Positions 18,023 through 26,785 of a stretch of 48,143 nt of DNA are shown one piece after another (positions within the stretch are counted from its first letter, which is position 1; each line of letters opens with the position of its first letter). A program made the position numbers and the translations under genes. Source of the stretch: Bacillus marinisedimentorum (lineage in GTDB: Bacteria; Bacillota; Bacilli; Bacillales; Bacillaceae_O); the NCBI RefSeq assembly GCF_001644195.2, contig NZ_LWBL02000003.1:1-48143 (forward strand), in the 5' to 3' direction. The notes under the pieces are model-generated. The model saw only the letters and a list, made by a program, of their open reading frames with translations. It was not told the DNA's origin and searched no databases.

Positions 18023-18742
18023 CTAAATTTTGATATCGACTTCGCCTTTTTTACGAAGCTTATCTACAAGCTTTGTTGTTTGTTCATCCTGTTTCTGCTG
18101 GACGAGCTGCGTTTTCAAAGAGTCTTTCACTTCTTCGAAAGGAGGCAAATCTTCCTGTTGACTGGCTTGCTCGTCATAAACCTTCTTCGCTTCTTCGTCA
18201 GTCACTGTCACTTCTTCAGTATTTTCACTGATGTACTTCTGAATTTTCATTTCATCAGCGACCTGCTTCTTTAGTTCCTTTTCTGTCATGTCGTACTTTT
18301 CAAGCGTCTTCTCATAATTGTCGCCAAGGTTTGCCTTGATATCTTCCATTGATTGATTTACTTTCTTTTCATCCGCTTCAATGCCAGCCTCATTTGCGGC
18401 TTGGATAAGCAGCGTGGAATCGACCAGCTGATTCAGTGCCTGTTTTTCCACTTGCTTGAACATGTCGCTGTTTTCCTTTTTATCGAGCTCGATGCCCTGC
18501 TGCTCATAGGCGAGGGCTACTTGTTCGACACGGCCGTCAAGTTCTTCTTGTTTTATCTTTTCGCCGTTTACGACGGCGACAGTAGCATCTTTATCCCGCT
18601 TAGCTGTTTCACCCTTTTCTCCTGATTGCTCCTCAGCCGTTTCGTTTTCCTTTTTCTTGGCTTCTTCATCTCCAGAGCAAGCAGTAAATACAAAAGCGGT
18701 TAAAACGCTTAGCAGTAATATTGAAATCTTACGTAACTTCAA
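18023..18742 (-). CDS. SurA N-terminal domain lipoprotein (chaperone-like)
   Basis: 239-residue exported lipoprotein. The N-terminus is basic (MKLRK) followed by a hydrophobic helix and a lipobox FTAC, with Cys22 as the lipidated residue. A charged, disordered spacer follows (EEAKKKENETAEEQSG). The rest is a helical SurA_N/PrsA-like chaperone region (VAVVNGEKIKQEELDGRV, then several EKYDMTEKELKKQV-type helices). The parvulin PPIase domain of PrsA and SurA is absent, so it is likely a foldase-like chaperone at the outer face of the membrane rather than an isomerase. The start is TTG 18742: AAGGGAG lies 8 nt upstream and this start puts the signal peptide at the N-terminus; the longer frame adds 18 unlikely residues. 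Monocistronic with terminator. Confidence 0.85.
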   Translation of the reverse strand: MKLRKISILLLSVLTAFVFTACSGDEEAKKKENETAEEQSGEKGETAKRDKDATVAVVNGEKIKQEELDGRVEQVALAYEQQGIELDKKENSDMFKQVEKQALNQLVDSTLLIQAANEAGIEADEKKVNQSMEDIKANLGDNYEKTLEKYDMTEKELKKQVADEMKIQKYISENTEEVTVTDEEAKKVYDEQASQQEDLPPFEEVKDSLKTQLVQQKQDEQTTKLVDKLRKKGEVDIKI

Positions 18743-18864
18743 ATGTATTTCTCCCTTCAAACTTGTATGCAATTCCATCACATCATAACAGGACACGGCT
18801 TATAATACAACCTGAAACAGCCAGATGCCCGTTTGTGGAGCTGGATGGTGAGAAAGGAGACCAA

Positions 18865-18987
18865 ATGATAATTACATCAGCTGATCCTTTTAACTTGTTA
18901 ATTACGAAAATTACAGATAGGGGACATTTTACAGAAACGCGCACCTGTGACAGGAAGTGGCCTTTCGGGCTCGCAAGGCATCTGTAA
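18865..18987 (+). CDS. Possible 40-residue small protein
   Basis: ATG 18865 is preceded by AAAGGAGA (18853-18860) at 4-5 nt and the frame runs to TAA 18985-18987, ending 1 nt before the convergent phosphatase gene. The peptide is basic (starts MIITSADPFNLLITKITDRG, ends FGLARHL). No homologue recognised; the good ribosome site is the only support. Confidence 0.25.
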   Translation: MIITSADPFNLLITKITDRGHFTETRTCDRKWPFGLARHL

Positions 18988-18988
18988 T

Positions 18989-19642
18989 TTATCCGGCGAT
19001 CATCCCTTCCTTTATCAAATAATCTTCAACTTCTTTGAAATCATCCACAGCCACAAACGGAACATCCTTTTCCCGGAGGAGGCCCTGAAGCCCTTCTTTC
19101 GCAAATGTCAAATCTGTATGGACTGCTGGATGGGAATCAGGCTCGCTGTCCCCGATGAAAAAGATGGTGTCATATTCCTCTTTGAGCTTTTTGATCACAA
19201 CTGATTTATCAATCCCATACCGTTCAGAATAATACCAATCATTCTCATCAATGTTAAGGTGAACGCTGTTATCATGAAAATAACCTTCGTTCGAAAAGAC
19301 CTTCACATTCCTGATGCCGTATTCCTTTAAAATATGATGGATGTAATAGTCCGTTCCGGCACTTAAAATATAAAAGTCGCCTCCGTTTTCCTGGACTTTT
19401 TCTATAAATGAAGGGACATGCTCATCAATAGGCATTGCCGCGATATCCTTTTTGATTTGTTCTTCGTTCTGACCGATGGATGAAAAGACGTTCCGCAAGA
19501 AGTCAATATCCTTCATTTCACCGCTTTTCCATTTTTGAAAAAGCCCCCGGCCTTCCGGATAATACTTTTCAATGACCAGCATATAAAAATCCTTTTTTGA
19601 AATCGTGCCGTCAAAATCGGATACAAACGCCCATTTTTTCAT
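18989..19642 (-). CDS. MtnX-like HAD phosphatase
   Basis: 217-residue cytoplasmic HAD-superfamily phosphatase of the MtnX/SerB-like subfamily. Motif I DFDGTI holds the nucleophilic Asp and the acid/base Asp; motif II is the Ser of ILSAGTD; motif III the Lys of DKSVVIKKL; motif IV GDSEPDSHPA. MtnX dephosphorylates 2-hydroxy-3-keto-5-methylthiopentenyl-1-phosphate in methionine salvage, but no other mtn gene is nearby, so the substrate is uncertain. An AGAGGAGGAAA ribosome site precedes ATG 19642. Single gene. Confidence 0.8.
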   Translation of the reverse strand: MKKWAFVSDFDGTISKKDFYMLVIEKYYPEGRGLFQKWKSGEMKDIDFLRNVFSSIGQNEEQIKKDIAAMPIDEHVPSFIEKVQENGGDFYILSAGTDYYIHHILKEYGIRNVKVFSNEGYFHDNSVHLNIDENDWYYSERYGIDKSVVIKKLKEEYDTIFFIGDSEPDSHPAVHTDLTFAKEGLQGLLREKDVPFVAVDDFKEVEDYLIKEGMIAG

Positions 19643-20175
19643 TGCTGATTTCCTCCTCTTTTTATATGTAATCGTTCTTCGTATTCAATTACCGCTGCAG
19701 TACGCAGTGAATGCTGCCCGGATGAATACTGCCAGTATAGTGTATTTCCCAAAACAGCGATACCGTATGCGCTGTTTTAAACACAAGTCCTTTTATTGTT
19801 AATAAATTAAGGCTCTGTTAAACGCGGAAAGCAAAGAGGTGCGATTCAAGAGTAATCGTCCTTGTAAATGGGCTCTGGTCCAAATAAAGATGCGGAACCG
19901 ATAGACTCGTCCTTGAAAAACAGAAAACAGATCTTCTGCTAACGCCGCTGTACATTCTGTTTCCGGCCTCACATCCAGATGAAATTAACCCGGGCATTCG
20001 TGCCAGAAAAAACAGAAGTTTTTGTACCCTGATCAATTAGTTCAGCTAAACGTTATAAAACGCCCTTTGCAGGAAAGCATATAAAAGAACAGGAATGTGG
20101 ATAATAATGGAATGAAACTTAATCAACAATGGAGAAAACACTAACCATAGCAATCAAGAAAGGATGGGATTAGGC
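19643..20175. other. 533-bp spacer with a 9-bp palindrome
   Basis: No gene is visible. AAAACAGCG (19751-19759) and CGCTGTTTT (19770-19778) form a perfect 9-bp inverted repeat with a 10-nt loop and A/T tails on both sides, so it could be a bidirectional terminator or an operator upstream of the phosphatase gene. The sequence from about 19811 (GGCTCTGTTAAAC) resembles the flank of the repeat at 43141 and may be a solitary element end. Short frames here code for nothing recognisable. Confidence 0.5.
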
Positions 20176-20793
20176 ATGAGTATGGAATGGTTTGACAGAA
20201 TCAGCGGGGAATTGCAGGATCATCTGGCATCCATCTGCGCGGAATATGGAGAGGAAGGGATAATGGCGATCGAAAAGGGATCCAGGCATCCGCGCATTGA
20301 GTTTTATACAGAGGTCGGTGAAGAACATGATACTTTCTGTGTCCTTCATTTTGATCCGCTTAATGAGGAGTTTTACATTGAGACATATGATATAGAGCTC
20401 GGCCTCATCTCAAGAACAATTCTAGAAGATTTGGAAGACATCATAGAAGCGGTGCATGAAAGTTTCCACATGTACGTGAATGGAGAAGGCGATTTTCTTG
20501 GTGACGAATTTGAAGGCGTGTATGAGGAAATCGATATTGAAGTTGACTGGGAAACCCCCGAAATGACAGCTTACATCGATGAAGAAGAGGAAGTTGAAAT
20601 CACTTATAAGTTCGGAGTGGTATCAGAAACAGGCGACGGCATCCTCCAGCGCGTGAATCGAGTCGTTTCTGCTGATAACGAACTGATCACGGATGAATTC
20701 AACTTTGTCTTCAGCAAGGAAGAAGCAGGCACGATCATTTCATTGATCGCAAGCCATATGGATTCGATGAAGGGATTTGAAGAAAACCGCTGA
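20176..20793 (+). CDS. Acidic hypothetical protein
   Basis: 205-residue soluble protein, strongly acidic (for example YDIELGLISRTILEDLEDII, DEEEEVEITYKFG). No signal peptide, membrane segment or known motif is seen, and I do not recognise the family. The pattern of alternating strands and a C-terminal helix (FSKEEAGTIISLIASHM) suggests an alpha/beta fold. ATG 20176 (MSMEWFDRISGELQDHL) is about 12 nt after an AAAGGATGGG sequence; ATG 20164 would overlap that site. It stands alone before the repeat-rich spacer. Confidence 0.75.
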   Translation: MSMEWFDRISGELQDHLASICAEYGEEGIMAIEKGSRHPRIEFYTEVGEEHDTFCVLHFDPLNEEFYIETYDIELGLISRTILEDLEDIIEAVHESFHMYVNGEGDFLGDEFEGVYEEIDIEVDWETPEMTAYIDEEEEVEITYKFGVVSETGDGILQRVNRVVSADNELITDEFNFVFSKEEAGTIISLIASHMDSMKGFEENR

Positions 20794-20930
20794 ATGAAAA
20801 GACCCCTCCAGTAAAGAAGGTAGTTCTGGTAATATGGAGAAAATGCAAAAAAGCAAGTGAAATAACTTACTAAACACAGAATGTTCAGCACCATTAAATA
20901 AAGTACAAGCAGCAAACAAAAAACAAATAA

Positions 20931-21087
20931 AGGCTGGGACAAAAGTATTTTAGTCAAAGAAAAATCCGGACTATGTTGCGAAGCTCTAAATAGAACTTGG
21001 CATTAGTCCGGAATTTTTTACTTTTTTGGCATTCTTAACATGAATTAATCATCTATAGAGTTGGGCAGTTTAGGTAAGTCCCAGCCT
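20931..21087. mobile_element. MITE-like element with nested inverted repeats
   Basis: The ends are AGGCTGGGAC (20931-20940) and GTCCCAGCCT (21078-21087), a perfect 10-bp terminal inverted repeat 157 bp overall. Inside, TCCGGACTA (20965-20973) pairs with TAGTCCGGA (21004-21012), and the latter is followed by a T-rich run. No coding capacity. Ends reading GGCTGGGACA recall IS1182-type element termini in Firmicutes, from memory, so a non-autonomous derivative is likely. Confidence 0.6.
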
Positions 21088-21148
21088 CACACTGGCCAAT
21101 GTTTAGAGTATTGATCAGGAAACTGCTCCTCTGTTCTTCGGCTAAAGT

Positions 21149-21171
21149 CTCGCCAATCGGCGAGTTTTTTT
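21149..21171 (+). terminator. Orphan rho-independent terminator
   Basis: CTCGCC (21149-21154) and GGCGAG (21159-21164) with a 4-nt loop and seven T's. It is 355 bp after the nearest plus-strand gene, so it may protect the fix operon from readthrough. Confidence 0.7.
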
Positions 21172-21221
21172 ACTGTTAAGGAATTTATAAGCGTTGTGGA
21201 TAAAAAGCCAGGAGGGAAATC

Positions 21222-21401
21222 GTCCAGCTCCAGGCGCCAGCAATTATCGTCATAAGCGGGCGCCTTGCGCTTTTGTTCATCCACTCCAGGCGCCAGCGGC
21301 TATCGTCATAAGCGGTGATCCCCTCCGGGAGGAAAGAGCACCTCCCTGCGGGAACCTCCGCTTATGCGTACGCCGCTAAGCGGGCGCCTTGCGCTTTTGT
21401 T
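21222..21401. repeat. Two tandem copies of a GCGCC-type Bacillus repeat
   Basis: Copy 1 (21222-21277) and copy 2 (21283-21401) share CTCCAGGCGCCAGC, TATCGTCATAAGCG and GCGGGCGCCTTGCGCTTTTG. Copy 2 carries an extra 63 bp or so whose ends CATAAGCGG (21307-21315) and CCGCTTATG (21357-21365) are inverted, with CCTCCGGGAGG inside. Such GC-rich, non-coding units are scattered in many Bacillus genomes. The pair lies 137 bp before fixA. Confidence 0.7.
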
Positions 21402-21537
21402 CTGTTCCTGGTTCGTTGGGAGGCTGTTTTTCACTCTCTCCATGGAAAAAACCGTATTTAATCAGCATGTCCTAAATATAATGAAGTATCAGGCTGATAA
21501 AAGAAGGCTTATTTTCAATGCCAAGGGAGAGGTGGAA

Positions 21538-22365
21538 ATGCTGCATATTGTCGCCTGCATCAAGCAGGTACCAGATACGAAAGTCATTAAAATGAACCCG
21601 AAGACAAATACAATGGACCGGTCCAGTGCGCCTGCCATACTAAATCCTTATGATGCACATGCCGTCGAAGAAGGGGTGAGGCTGAGGGAGAAATACGGCG
21701 GCACGGTTTCCGTACTGACGATGGGACCGCCGCCGGCAGTGAAAGCGATTAAAAAGTGCATTGAAATTGGTGCGGATGAAGGATATATGATTTCTGACCG
21801 GGCATTTGCAGGAGCAGATACGCTTGCCACGAGTTATGCACTGACAAAGGCAATTGAAAAAATTAATTCTATCAGGAAAATCGACTTGATCATATGCGGA
21901 AAAATGACGATTGACGGTGACACGGGCCAGGTGGGGCCGGGGATTGCGCGAAGGCTTGATATTCCGCCGCTCACTTCGGTTAAGAAAGTGGACAAGATCG
22001 ATGCCTCTGCCAAAATAATCAGTGTCCACCGAAAGATTGAAGATGGGTATGAAGTTGTTCAGTCGCCGCTGCCCTGCCTTTTGACAGTGGAAAAAGAGAT
22101 CAACGACATTCCGTACTCCCCTTTTCCGAATATGCTCAAAGCAGCCCGTTATAAGCCGCATATCTGGTCTGTCAATGATCTTGGGGAGATCGACCGGAAA
22201 CAGCTCGGTTTGAAAGGTTCTCCTACCATTGTGGCGAAGGTTTGGCCGCCGGAAAAGCCAAAAGGCGGAACATTTTTCGAAGGATCGGCACACGAACAGG
22301 CAGAACAGCTGGCTTCTCTTGTTCTTGAGAGAAAAGAATTGTTTTCTGACGAGGGGGGAACCTGA
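21538..22365 (+). CDS. fixA: Electron transfer flavoprotein beta subunit FixA
   Basis: 275-residue ETF beta subunit. With FixB it forms the flavoprotein core of the FixABCX complex, which oxidises NADH and splits the electrons between ferredoxin or flavodoxin and quinone. The ETF-beta N-terminus MLHIVACIKQVPDTKVIKMNP and the family segment CGKMTIDGDTGQVGPGIARRL are clear. ATG 21538 is chosen: GGGAGAGG (21525-21532) precedes it by 5 nt and the residue pattern begins at that methionine; the open frame to 21364 runs through repeat sequence. It opens the fixABCX operon; its stop overlaps the start of fixB (TGATG). Confidence 0.92.
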   Translation: MLHIVACIKQVPDTKVIKMNPKTNTMDRSSAPAILNPYDAHAVEEGVRLREKYGGTVSVLTMGPPPAVKAIKKCIEIGADEGYMISDRAFAGADTLATSYALTKAIEKINSIRKIDLIICGKMTIDGDTGQVGPGIARRLDIPPLTSVKKVDKIDASAKIISVHRKIEDGYEVVQSPLPCLLTVEKEINDIPYSPFPNMLKAARYKPHIWSVNDLGEIDRKQLGLKGSPTIVAKVWPPEKPKGGTFFEGSAHEQAEQLASLVLERKELFSDEGGT

Positions 22366-23390
22366 TGGATTTACAGGATTATAAAGGAGTTCTCGTGTTC
22401 CTGGAGGCGAAAGAGGGGAGCATTGTTCCAGTATCTCTCGAGCTGTTGGGAGCCGGAAGGAAACTTGCGGAAAAACGTGGAGCGGAACTTGCCGGTGTAC
22501 TGATCGGAGATGGTGTAAAGCCGCTTGCAAAAGCAGCCTTCGAATACGGTGCGGATATCGTTTACCTTTATGATGATCCGATATTTGAACATTACCGGAC
22601 CGAATCATTCATGGAGGCATTACTGCATTGCAGCCGGAAGCATAAGCCGGAAATTATTTTATACGGCGCAACTTCAACCGGAAAGGACCTCGCCAGTGCG
22701 GTCGCCACTGACTTGCCGACAGGGCTGACAGCTGATACGACCCAGCTTGACGTTGAGGAAGATACGGGACTCCTGCTTGCCAGCCGGCCAGCCTTCGGGG
22801 GCAATATTATGGCTACCATTCTTTGCAAGAAATACCGGCCGCAAATGGCGACCGTGCGCCCGAAGGTCATGAAGGCCCTTGACCCCGAGCAGGGACGGAC
22901 CGGAAAGTTGGTGGAAGAAACGGTTTCAATCCGGGAGGAGGAAATTCGTACAAAAGTACTTGAAATCGTACGGGAAACGACAAAGAAAGTAAGGATTGAT
23001 GAAGCGGATATCATTGTTGCCGGCGGAAAGGGGCTCGGAAGCAAAGAAGGCTTTCAGATTGTCCACAAACTTGCTGAAGTACTCGACGGCGCAGTCGGGG
23101 CCAGCCGTGATGTCGTGGAGGCAGGATGGATCGGCCATCCGCACCAGGTCGGTCAAACCGGCGTGACGGTCACACCAAAAATCTACTTTGCAATTGGTAT
23201 ATCAGGAGCGATCCAGCACCTTGTCGGCATGCAGAACTCCGGACTGATCATTGCCATAAACAGTGACCGTGATGCACCAATTTTCCAGGCCTGCCATTAT
23301 GGAATAGCTGGTGACGCTTTTGAAATCGTCCCGCTGTTAATTAAAGCATTCAAGGAAGCACTGGGCAGGAGGGAGGAAACACATGCCTGA
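22365..23390 (+). CDS. fixB: Electron transfer flavoprotein alpha subunit FixB
   Basis: 341-residue ETF alpha subunit, partner of FixA. The C-terminal FAD-binding region is typical: VAGGKGLGSKEGFQIVHKLA, GAVGASRDVVEAGWI, QVGQTGVTVTPKIYFAIGIS and IAINSDRDAPIFQACHYGIAG. The N-terminal domain (about 1-190) includes LYGATSTGKDLA. It overlaps fixA by 1 nt and fixC by 8 nt, so translation is probably coupled. Confidence 0.93.
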   Translation: MDLQDYKGVLVFLEAKEGSIVPVSLELLGAGRKLAEKRGAELAGVLIGDGVKPLAKAAFEYGADIVYLYDDPIFEHYRTESFMEALLHCSRKHKPEIILYGATSTGKDLASAVATDLPTGLTADTTQLDVEEDTGLLLASRPAFGGNIMATILCKKYRPQMATVRPKVMKALDPEQGRTGKLVEETVSIREEEIRTKVLEIVRETTKKVRIDEADIIVAGGKGLGSKEGFQIVHKLAEVLDGAVGASRDVVEAGWIGHPHQVGQTGVTVTPKIYFAIGISGAIQHLVGMQNSGLIIAINSDRDAPIFQACHYGIAGDAFEIVPLLIKAFKEALGRREETHA

Positions 23391-24678
23391 GAAGTTTGAT
23401 TGTATCGTAGTCGGAGCAGGACCTGCCGGAATTGCATGCGCATATGACCTTGCCAGCGGAGGTGCCGATGTGCTCCTCATCGAACGGGGAGAATACCCTG
23501 GTTCGAAAAATGTGATGGGCGGCGTTCTTTACCGAAAGATGATGGATGATATTGTTCCGGGGTTTTACAAGGAAGCGCCGCTCGAACGTCCTGTAACCGA
23601 ACAGCGTTTCATGATGCTGGACAAAGAATCGGCGCTCACGTTTGGTTACAAAGGAATGGAATGGGCCCGGGAGCCGTATAACAATTTTACCGTTCTGAGG
23701 GCAAAGTTTGACCAGTGGTTTGCCGATAAAGCAGTCGAACAGGGAGCTGTCCTTGTCAATGAAACGGTTGTACTGGAGTGCATTGTTGAAAACGGCAAAG
23801 TAATCGGCGTCCGCACTGACCGGCCGGACGGGGAAGTGTTCGCAGATGTTGTCGTGCTGGCTGACGGCGTGAACTCACTGCTCGCAAAATCACTCGGTTT
23901 CCATCAGGAATACAGGCCCGACGAAGTTGCGCTTGCAACGATGGAAATTTTGAAACTGGATAAGAAAATAATCGAAGACCGTTTCAACCTGGAAGAAAAC
24001 CAGGGAACGACGATAGAGATTTTTGGGGACGCAACCAAAGGAATACTCGGCACCGGTTTCCTTTATACAAATAAAAACACATTAAGTATCGGAGTCGGAA
24101 CACTTCTATCCGGATTAATTAAACATAAAATAAGACCGTACGAATTGCTCGAATACGTCAAAAACCATCCGATGATCAGGCCATATATTCAGGGGAGTGA
24201 ACCACAGGAGTACCTGGCTCATCTCATTCCGGAAGGCGGCTTTAAATCGATGGGGAAAATCGTAGGAGATGGTGTGATCGTAATCGGCGATGCTTCACAG
24301 CTTGTGAATGCCATCCACAGGGAAGGCTCGAATCTCGCCATGACATCTGGCCGATTTGCGGCAGAGACGGTACTGCTTGCTATGGAGGCCGGCGATTTTA
24401 CTGAAAGGACGTTGGAATTCTACAAGTTCAAGCTTATGGATAGTTTTGTCGGCGATGACATGAAGAAATACAAGGATGCCACTCACCATTTCGATAAGTT
24501 CCCCCAGTATTTTGATCAATACATTCCAATGATGAACAGGGCGGCAAGCCAGATGTTTACTGTCGACGGTTCATCAAAATGGGAAAAACAGAAAAAAATC
24601 TGGCGGGATATGGGTTCGGCGAAAGACAAACTCAGTTTGGCCCGTGACGCATTAAGGGCCTGGAAGGTGATGAAATAA
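23383..24678 (+). CDS. fixC: ETF:quinone oxidoreductase-type flavoprotein FixC
   Basis: 431-residue FAD protein of the ETF-QO/FixC family that passes electrons from FixAB to the quinone pool at the inner face of the membrane. The Rossmann motif VVGAGPAGIACAYDLASGG is at about 9-27, followed by the family segment PGSKNVMGGVLYRKMM. GVIVIGDASQLVNAIHREGSN is the second FAD-contact region. The ribosome site GGGAGG lies in the end of fixB. Its TAA overlaps the fixX ATG (TAATG). Confidence 0.93.
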   Translation: MPEKFDCIVVGAGPAGIACAYDLASGGADVLLIERGEYPGSKNVMGGVLYRKMMDDIVPGFYKEAPLERPVTEQRFMMLDKESALTFGYKGMEWAREPYNNFTVLRAKFDQWFADKAVEQGAVLVNETVVLECIVENGKVIGVRTDRPDGEVFADVVVLADGVNSLLAKSLGFHQEYRPDEVALATMEILKLDKKIIEDRFNLEENQGTTIEIFGDATKGILGTGFLYTNKNTLSIGVGTLLSGLIKHKIRPYELLEYVKNHPMIRPYIQGSEPQEYLAHLIPEGGFKSMGKIVGDGVIVIGDASQLVNAIHREGSNLAMTSGRFAAETVLLAMEAGDFTERTLEFYKFKLMDSFVGDDMKKYKDATHHFDKFPQYFDQYIPMMNRAASQMFTVDGSSKWEKQKKIWRDMGSAKDKLSLARDALRAWKVMK

Positions 24679-24974
24679 TGAGTGAACAGAAAAAAGGGCA
24701 GTCCATCGAAGAAAAACAGTATCTTGTTCGCTTCAATGCCGATACAAAATCGCATCTTCGCGTTACGGATCCTGACATCTGCCTGACGAAATGCCCCGAT
24801 AAAATTTGCACCATTTTTTGCCCTGCAGAAATTTATAAATGGGAAGACATTCGAATGCACATTGGATATGAAGGATGCCATGAATGTGGCAGCTGCCGCA
24901 TCGGCTGCCCGCACCAGAATATCGAATGGGAATATCCGAAGGGCGGACACGGCATCATTTTCAGACTCGGGTAA
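24678..24974 (+). CDS. fixX: Ferredoxin-like protein FixX
   Basis: 98-residue iron-sulfur protein that completes the FixABCX complex by linking FixC to the other subunits. The cluster motif Cys-x2-Cys-x2-Cys-x3-Cys-Pro is seen in CHECGSCRIGCP, and further cysteines in CLTKCPDKICTIFCP can supply the remaining ligands. Length and order match FixX of other organisms. Last gene of the operon; a strong bidirectional terminator starts 86 bp downstream. Confidence 0.92.
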   Translation: MSEQKKGQSIEEKQYLVRFNADTKSHLRVTDPDICLTKCPDKICTIFCPAEIYKWEDIRMHIGYEGCHECGSCRIGCPHQNIEWEYPKGGHGIIFRLG

Positions 24975-25060
24975 CATCCCCTGATCAAGACGTAAAAGTA
25001 AAGCCGGTTATAACATACTTCTTCATAGATACGGAAGGCAATAATTTGTTTTCCGAAAAA

Positions 25061-25098
25061 TAAAACCCTTTTTGAGTTCTGTCTCAAAAAGGGTTTTA
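25061..25098. terminator. Bidirectional terminator between fixX and SulP gene
   Basis: TAAAACCCTTTTTGAG (25061-25076) and CTCAAAAAGGGTTTTA (25083-25098) form a perfect 16-bp stem with a 6-nt loop; both strands end in a T-rich tail. Confidence 0.85.
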
Positions 25099-25108
25099 TC
25101 GTTACCGT

Positions 25109-26785
25109 TTAAGCTGTTTTGGACTTCTCAATTTCTTCCATGGCGTGCTCTATGGATGGATAATGGAAAACATCCTGGAATTTCTGGCTCAATCCGGATT
25201 TATGGATCAAATCGCGGACAGGCCCTTTGACGCCTGCCACCATCAGCTCGATATCACCTTTTGTACAATTCTCCATCAATTCCTCCAAAGCGTGGAGTGC
25301 GACAGCATCAATTGAGTTGACGGCTGAGAAGTCCAGGACAATCCATTTCAGTTCCTGTCTTTCCTGCATTTTTGCACAAAGTTTGTCTTCAAGGAAAGAC
25401 ATGTTAGCGAAGTACAGGGAAGCATCAATCCTGAATATCAGTACCTGCGGATCGGTATCCGCTTCAGGGACACGCTCAATGTTCCGATAAACGTTTTCAG
25501 ATTTCACATATCCCAGTTCGGCAACATGAGGGTATGCACTTCTCCAGATAAAGACAGCAAGGGAGAATCCGGCACCAATCAAGATCCCCTGTTCAATCCC
25601 GAGCAGCAATGTGCCGAGGAAGGTGATGACCCATGTCAACCCGTCGATTTTTCTGATATGGAATAAGATGCGGGCTTCCTTGAAATCAATTAATCCATAT
25701 ACCGCCACCATAATGATGGCAGCGAGCACCGCGTTCGGCAAAAAGTAAAAGAGCGGTGTGAAGAATAACAGGGTGAGCATGATCAACACTGCCGTTATAA
25801 TGGAAGCAAGCGGTGTTTTTGCTCCTGCCTGATAGTTGACGGCAGAACGTGAAAATCCGCCTGTAACCGGATATCCCGAGAAAATGGAAGCTCCAATGTT
25901 TGCGAGGCCCAATCCGGAAAGCTCCTGGTTTGAACTGATTTTGTATTTCTCCTTTGTTGCAATCGCTTTAGCCATCGCAATGGATTCCATGAATCCGACA
26001 AACGATATGGTAAGTGCGATTGGCAGCAATGCGAGAACCGCATCAATGCTGAACATCGGCAAGCTTAGTGCAGGAAGTCCTCCGGGCACGGTTCCGACAA
26101 TGCTGACACCCGCATTCTCATTAAGGTTTAATCCGAAAACGATCAGCGTACTTAAAACAACTACAACAAGCGGTCCCGGAACTTTTGGGACCATCTTTTT
26201 GATTGCGATAAGAATTATGATACTCCCCACGCCGATGGCAAAGGTCGTTGGATTGATCAAAGTTATTTTCTGAATCACTTCGAATAGAAGTTTGGCGACA
26301 TTTTTGCCGGATTCAAGTTTCACCCCGAGCAAATGCTTCAGCTGGCTTAAACCAATAATGATAGCGGCCGCTGAGGTAAACCCGCTGATGACGGCATGCG
26401 ATAAGAAGTTGACGATAAATCCAAGCCGAAGAACCCCCAATAACAGCTGAATGACCCCAACCATCAATGCCAGTAAAAACACAAGCGAAACGTATTCATC
26501 GGACCCAGGTTCAGCAAGAACACTGACCCCCGTGAATACAAGGAGTGAAACCATGGCAACGGGTCCGACTGCCAGCTGCCTCGAACTACCAAATAAAGCA
26601 TAAATGATAAGAGGGATGGTGGATGCATAAAGACCGATTACCGGCGGAAGACCGGCAAGCATCGCGTATGCCATCCCCTGGGGAATCAGCATGATGGCGA
26701 CGATCAGGCCAGCGGTGAAATCGCTCCCGAGATTGGCCCGGTCATAATCGCGGATCCATTTTGCTGCAGGTAAAAAATTGTTCAT
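25109..26785 (-). CDS. SulP family anion transporter with STAS domain
   Basis: 558-residue SLC26/SulP permease of the cytoplasmic membrane, which carries sulfate, bicarbonate or other anions. About 14 membrane segments start with LGSDFTAGLIVAIMLIPQGMAYA, the SulP signature, and GLPPVIGLYASTIPLIIYALFG. The cytoplasmic STAS domain (about 435-550) contains RIDASLYFANMSFLEDKL and VLDFSAVNSIDAVALHALEEL. AAAGGAGA precedes ATG 26785. Its promoter at 26941-26969 carries an inverted repeat like that before the gene at 36435, pointing to control by a CsoR/CstR-family repressor and thus to a role in sulfur-stress or sulfite/sulfate traffic. That link is inference. Confidence 0.9.
   Translation of the reverse strand: MNNFLPAAKWIRDYDRANLGSDFTAGLIVAIMLIPQGMAYAMLAGLPPVIGLYASTIPLIIYALFGSSRQLAVGPVAMVSLLVFTGVSVLAEPGSDEYVSLVFLLALMVGVIQLLLGVLRLGFIVNFLSHAVISGFTSAAAIIIGLSQLKHLLGVKLESGKNVAKLLFEVIQKITLINPTTFAIGVGSIIILIAIKKMVPKVPGPLVVVVLSTLIVFGLNLNENAGVSIVGTVPGGLPALSLPMFSIDAVLALLPIALTISFVGFMESIAMAKAIATKEKYKISSNQELSGLGLANIGASIFSGYPVTGGFSRSAVNYQAGAKTPLASIITAVLIMLTLLFFTPLFYFLPNAVLAAIIMVAVYGLIDFKEARILFHIRKIDGLTWVITFLGTLLLGIEQGILIGAGFSLAVFIWRSAYPHVAELGYVKSENVYRNIERVPEADTDPQVLIFRIDASLYFANMSFLEDKLCAKMQERQELKWIVLDFSAVNSIDAVALHALEELMENCTKGDIELMVAGVKGPVRDLIHKSGLSQKFQDVFHYPSIEHAMEEIEKSKTA

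Noticed and set aside
19818-20036. 72-residue minus-strand frame in the spacer
   Set aside because: No ribosome site, no similarity recognised; the spacer looks non-coding.
21364-21537. Extended N-terminus of FixA
   Set aside because: The in-frame extension runs through the GCGCC-type repeat; ETF-beta homology and the ribosome site begin at 21538.
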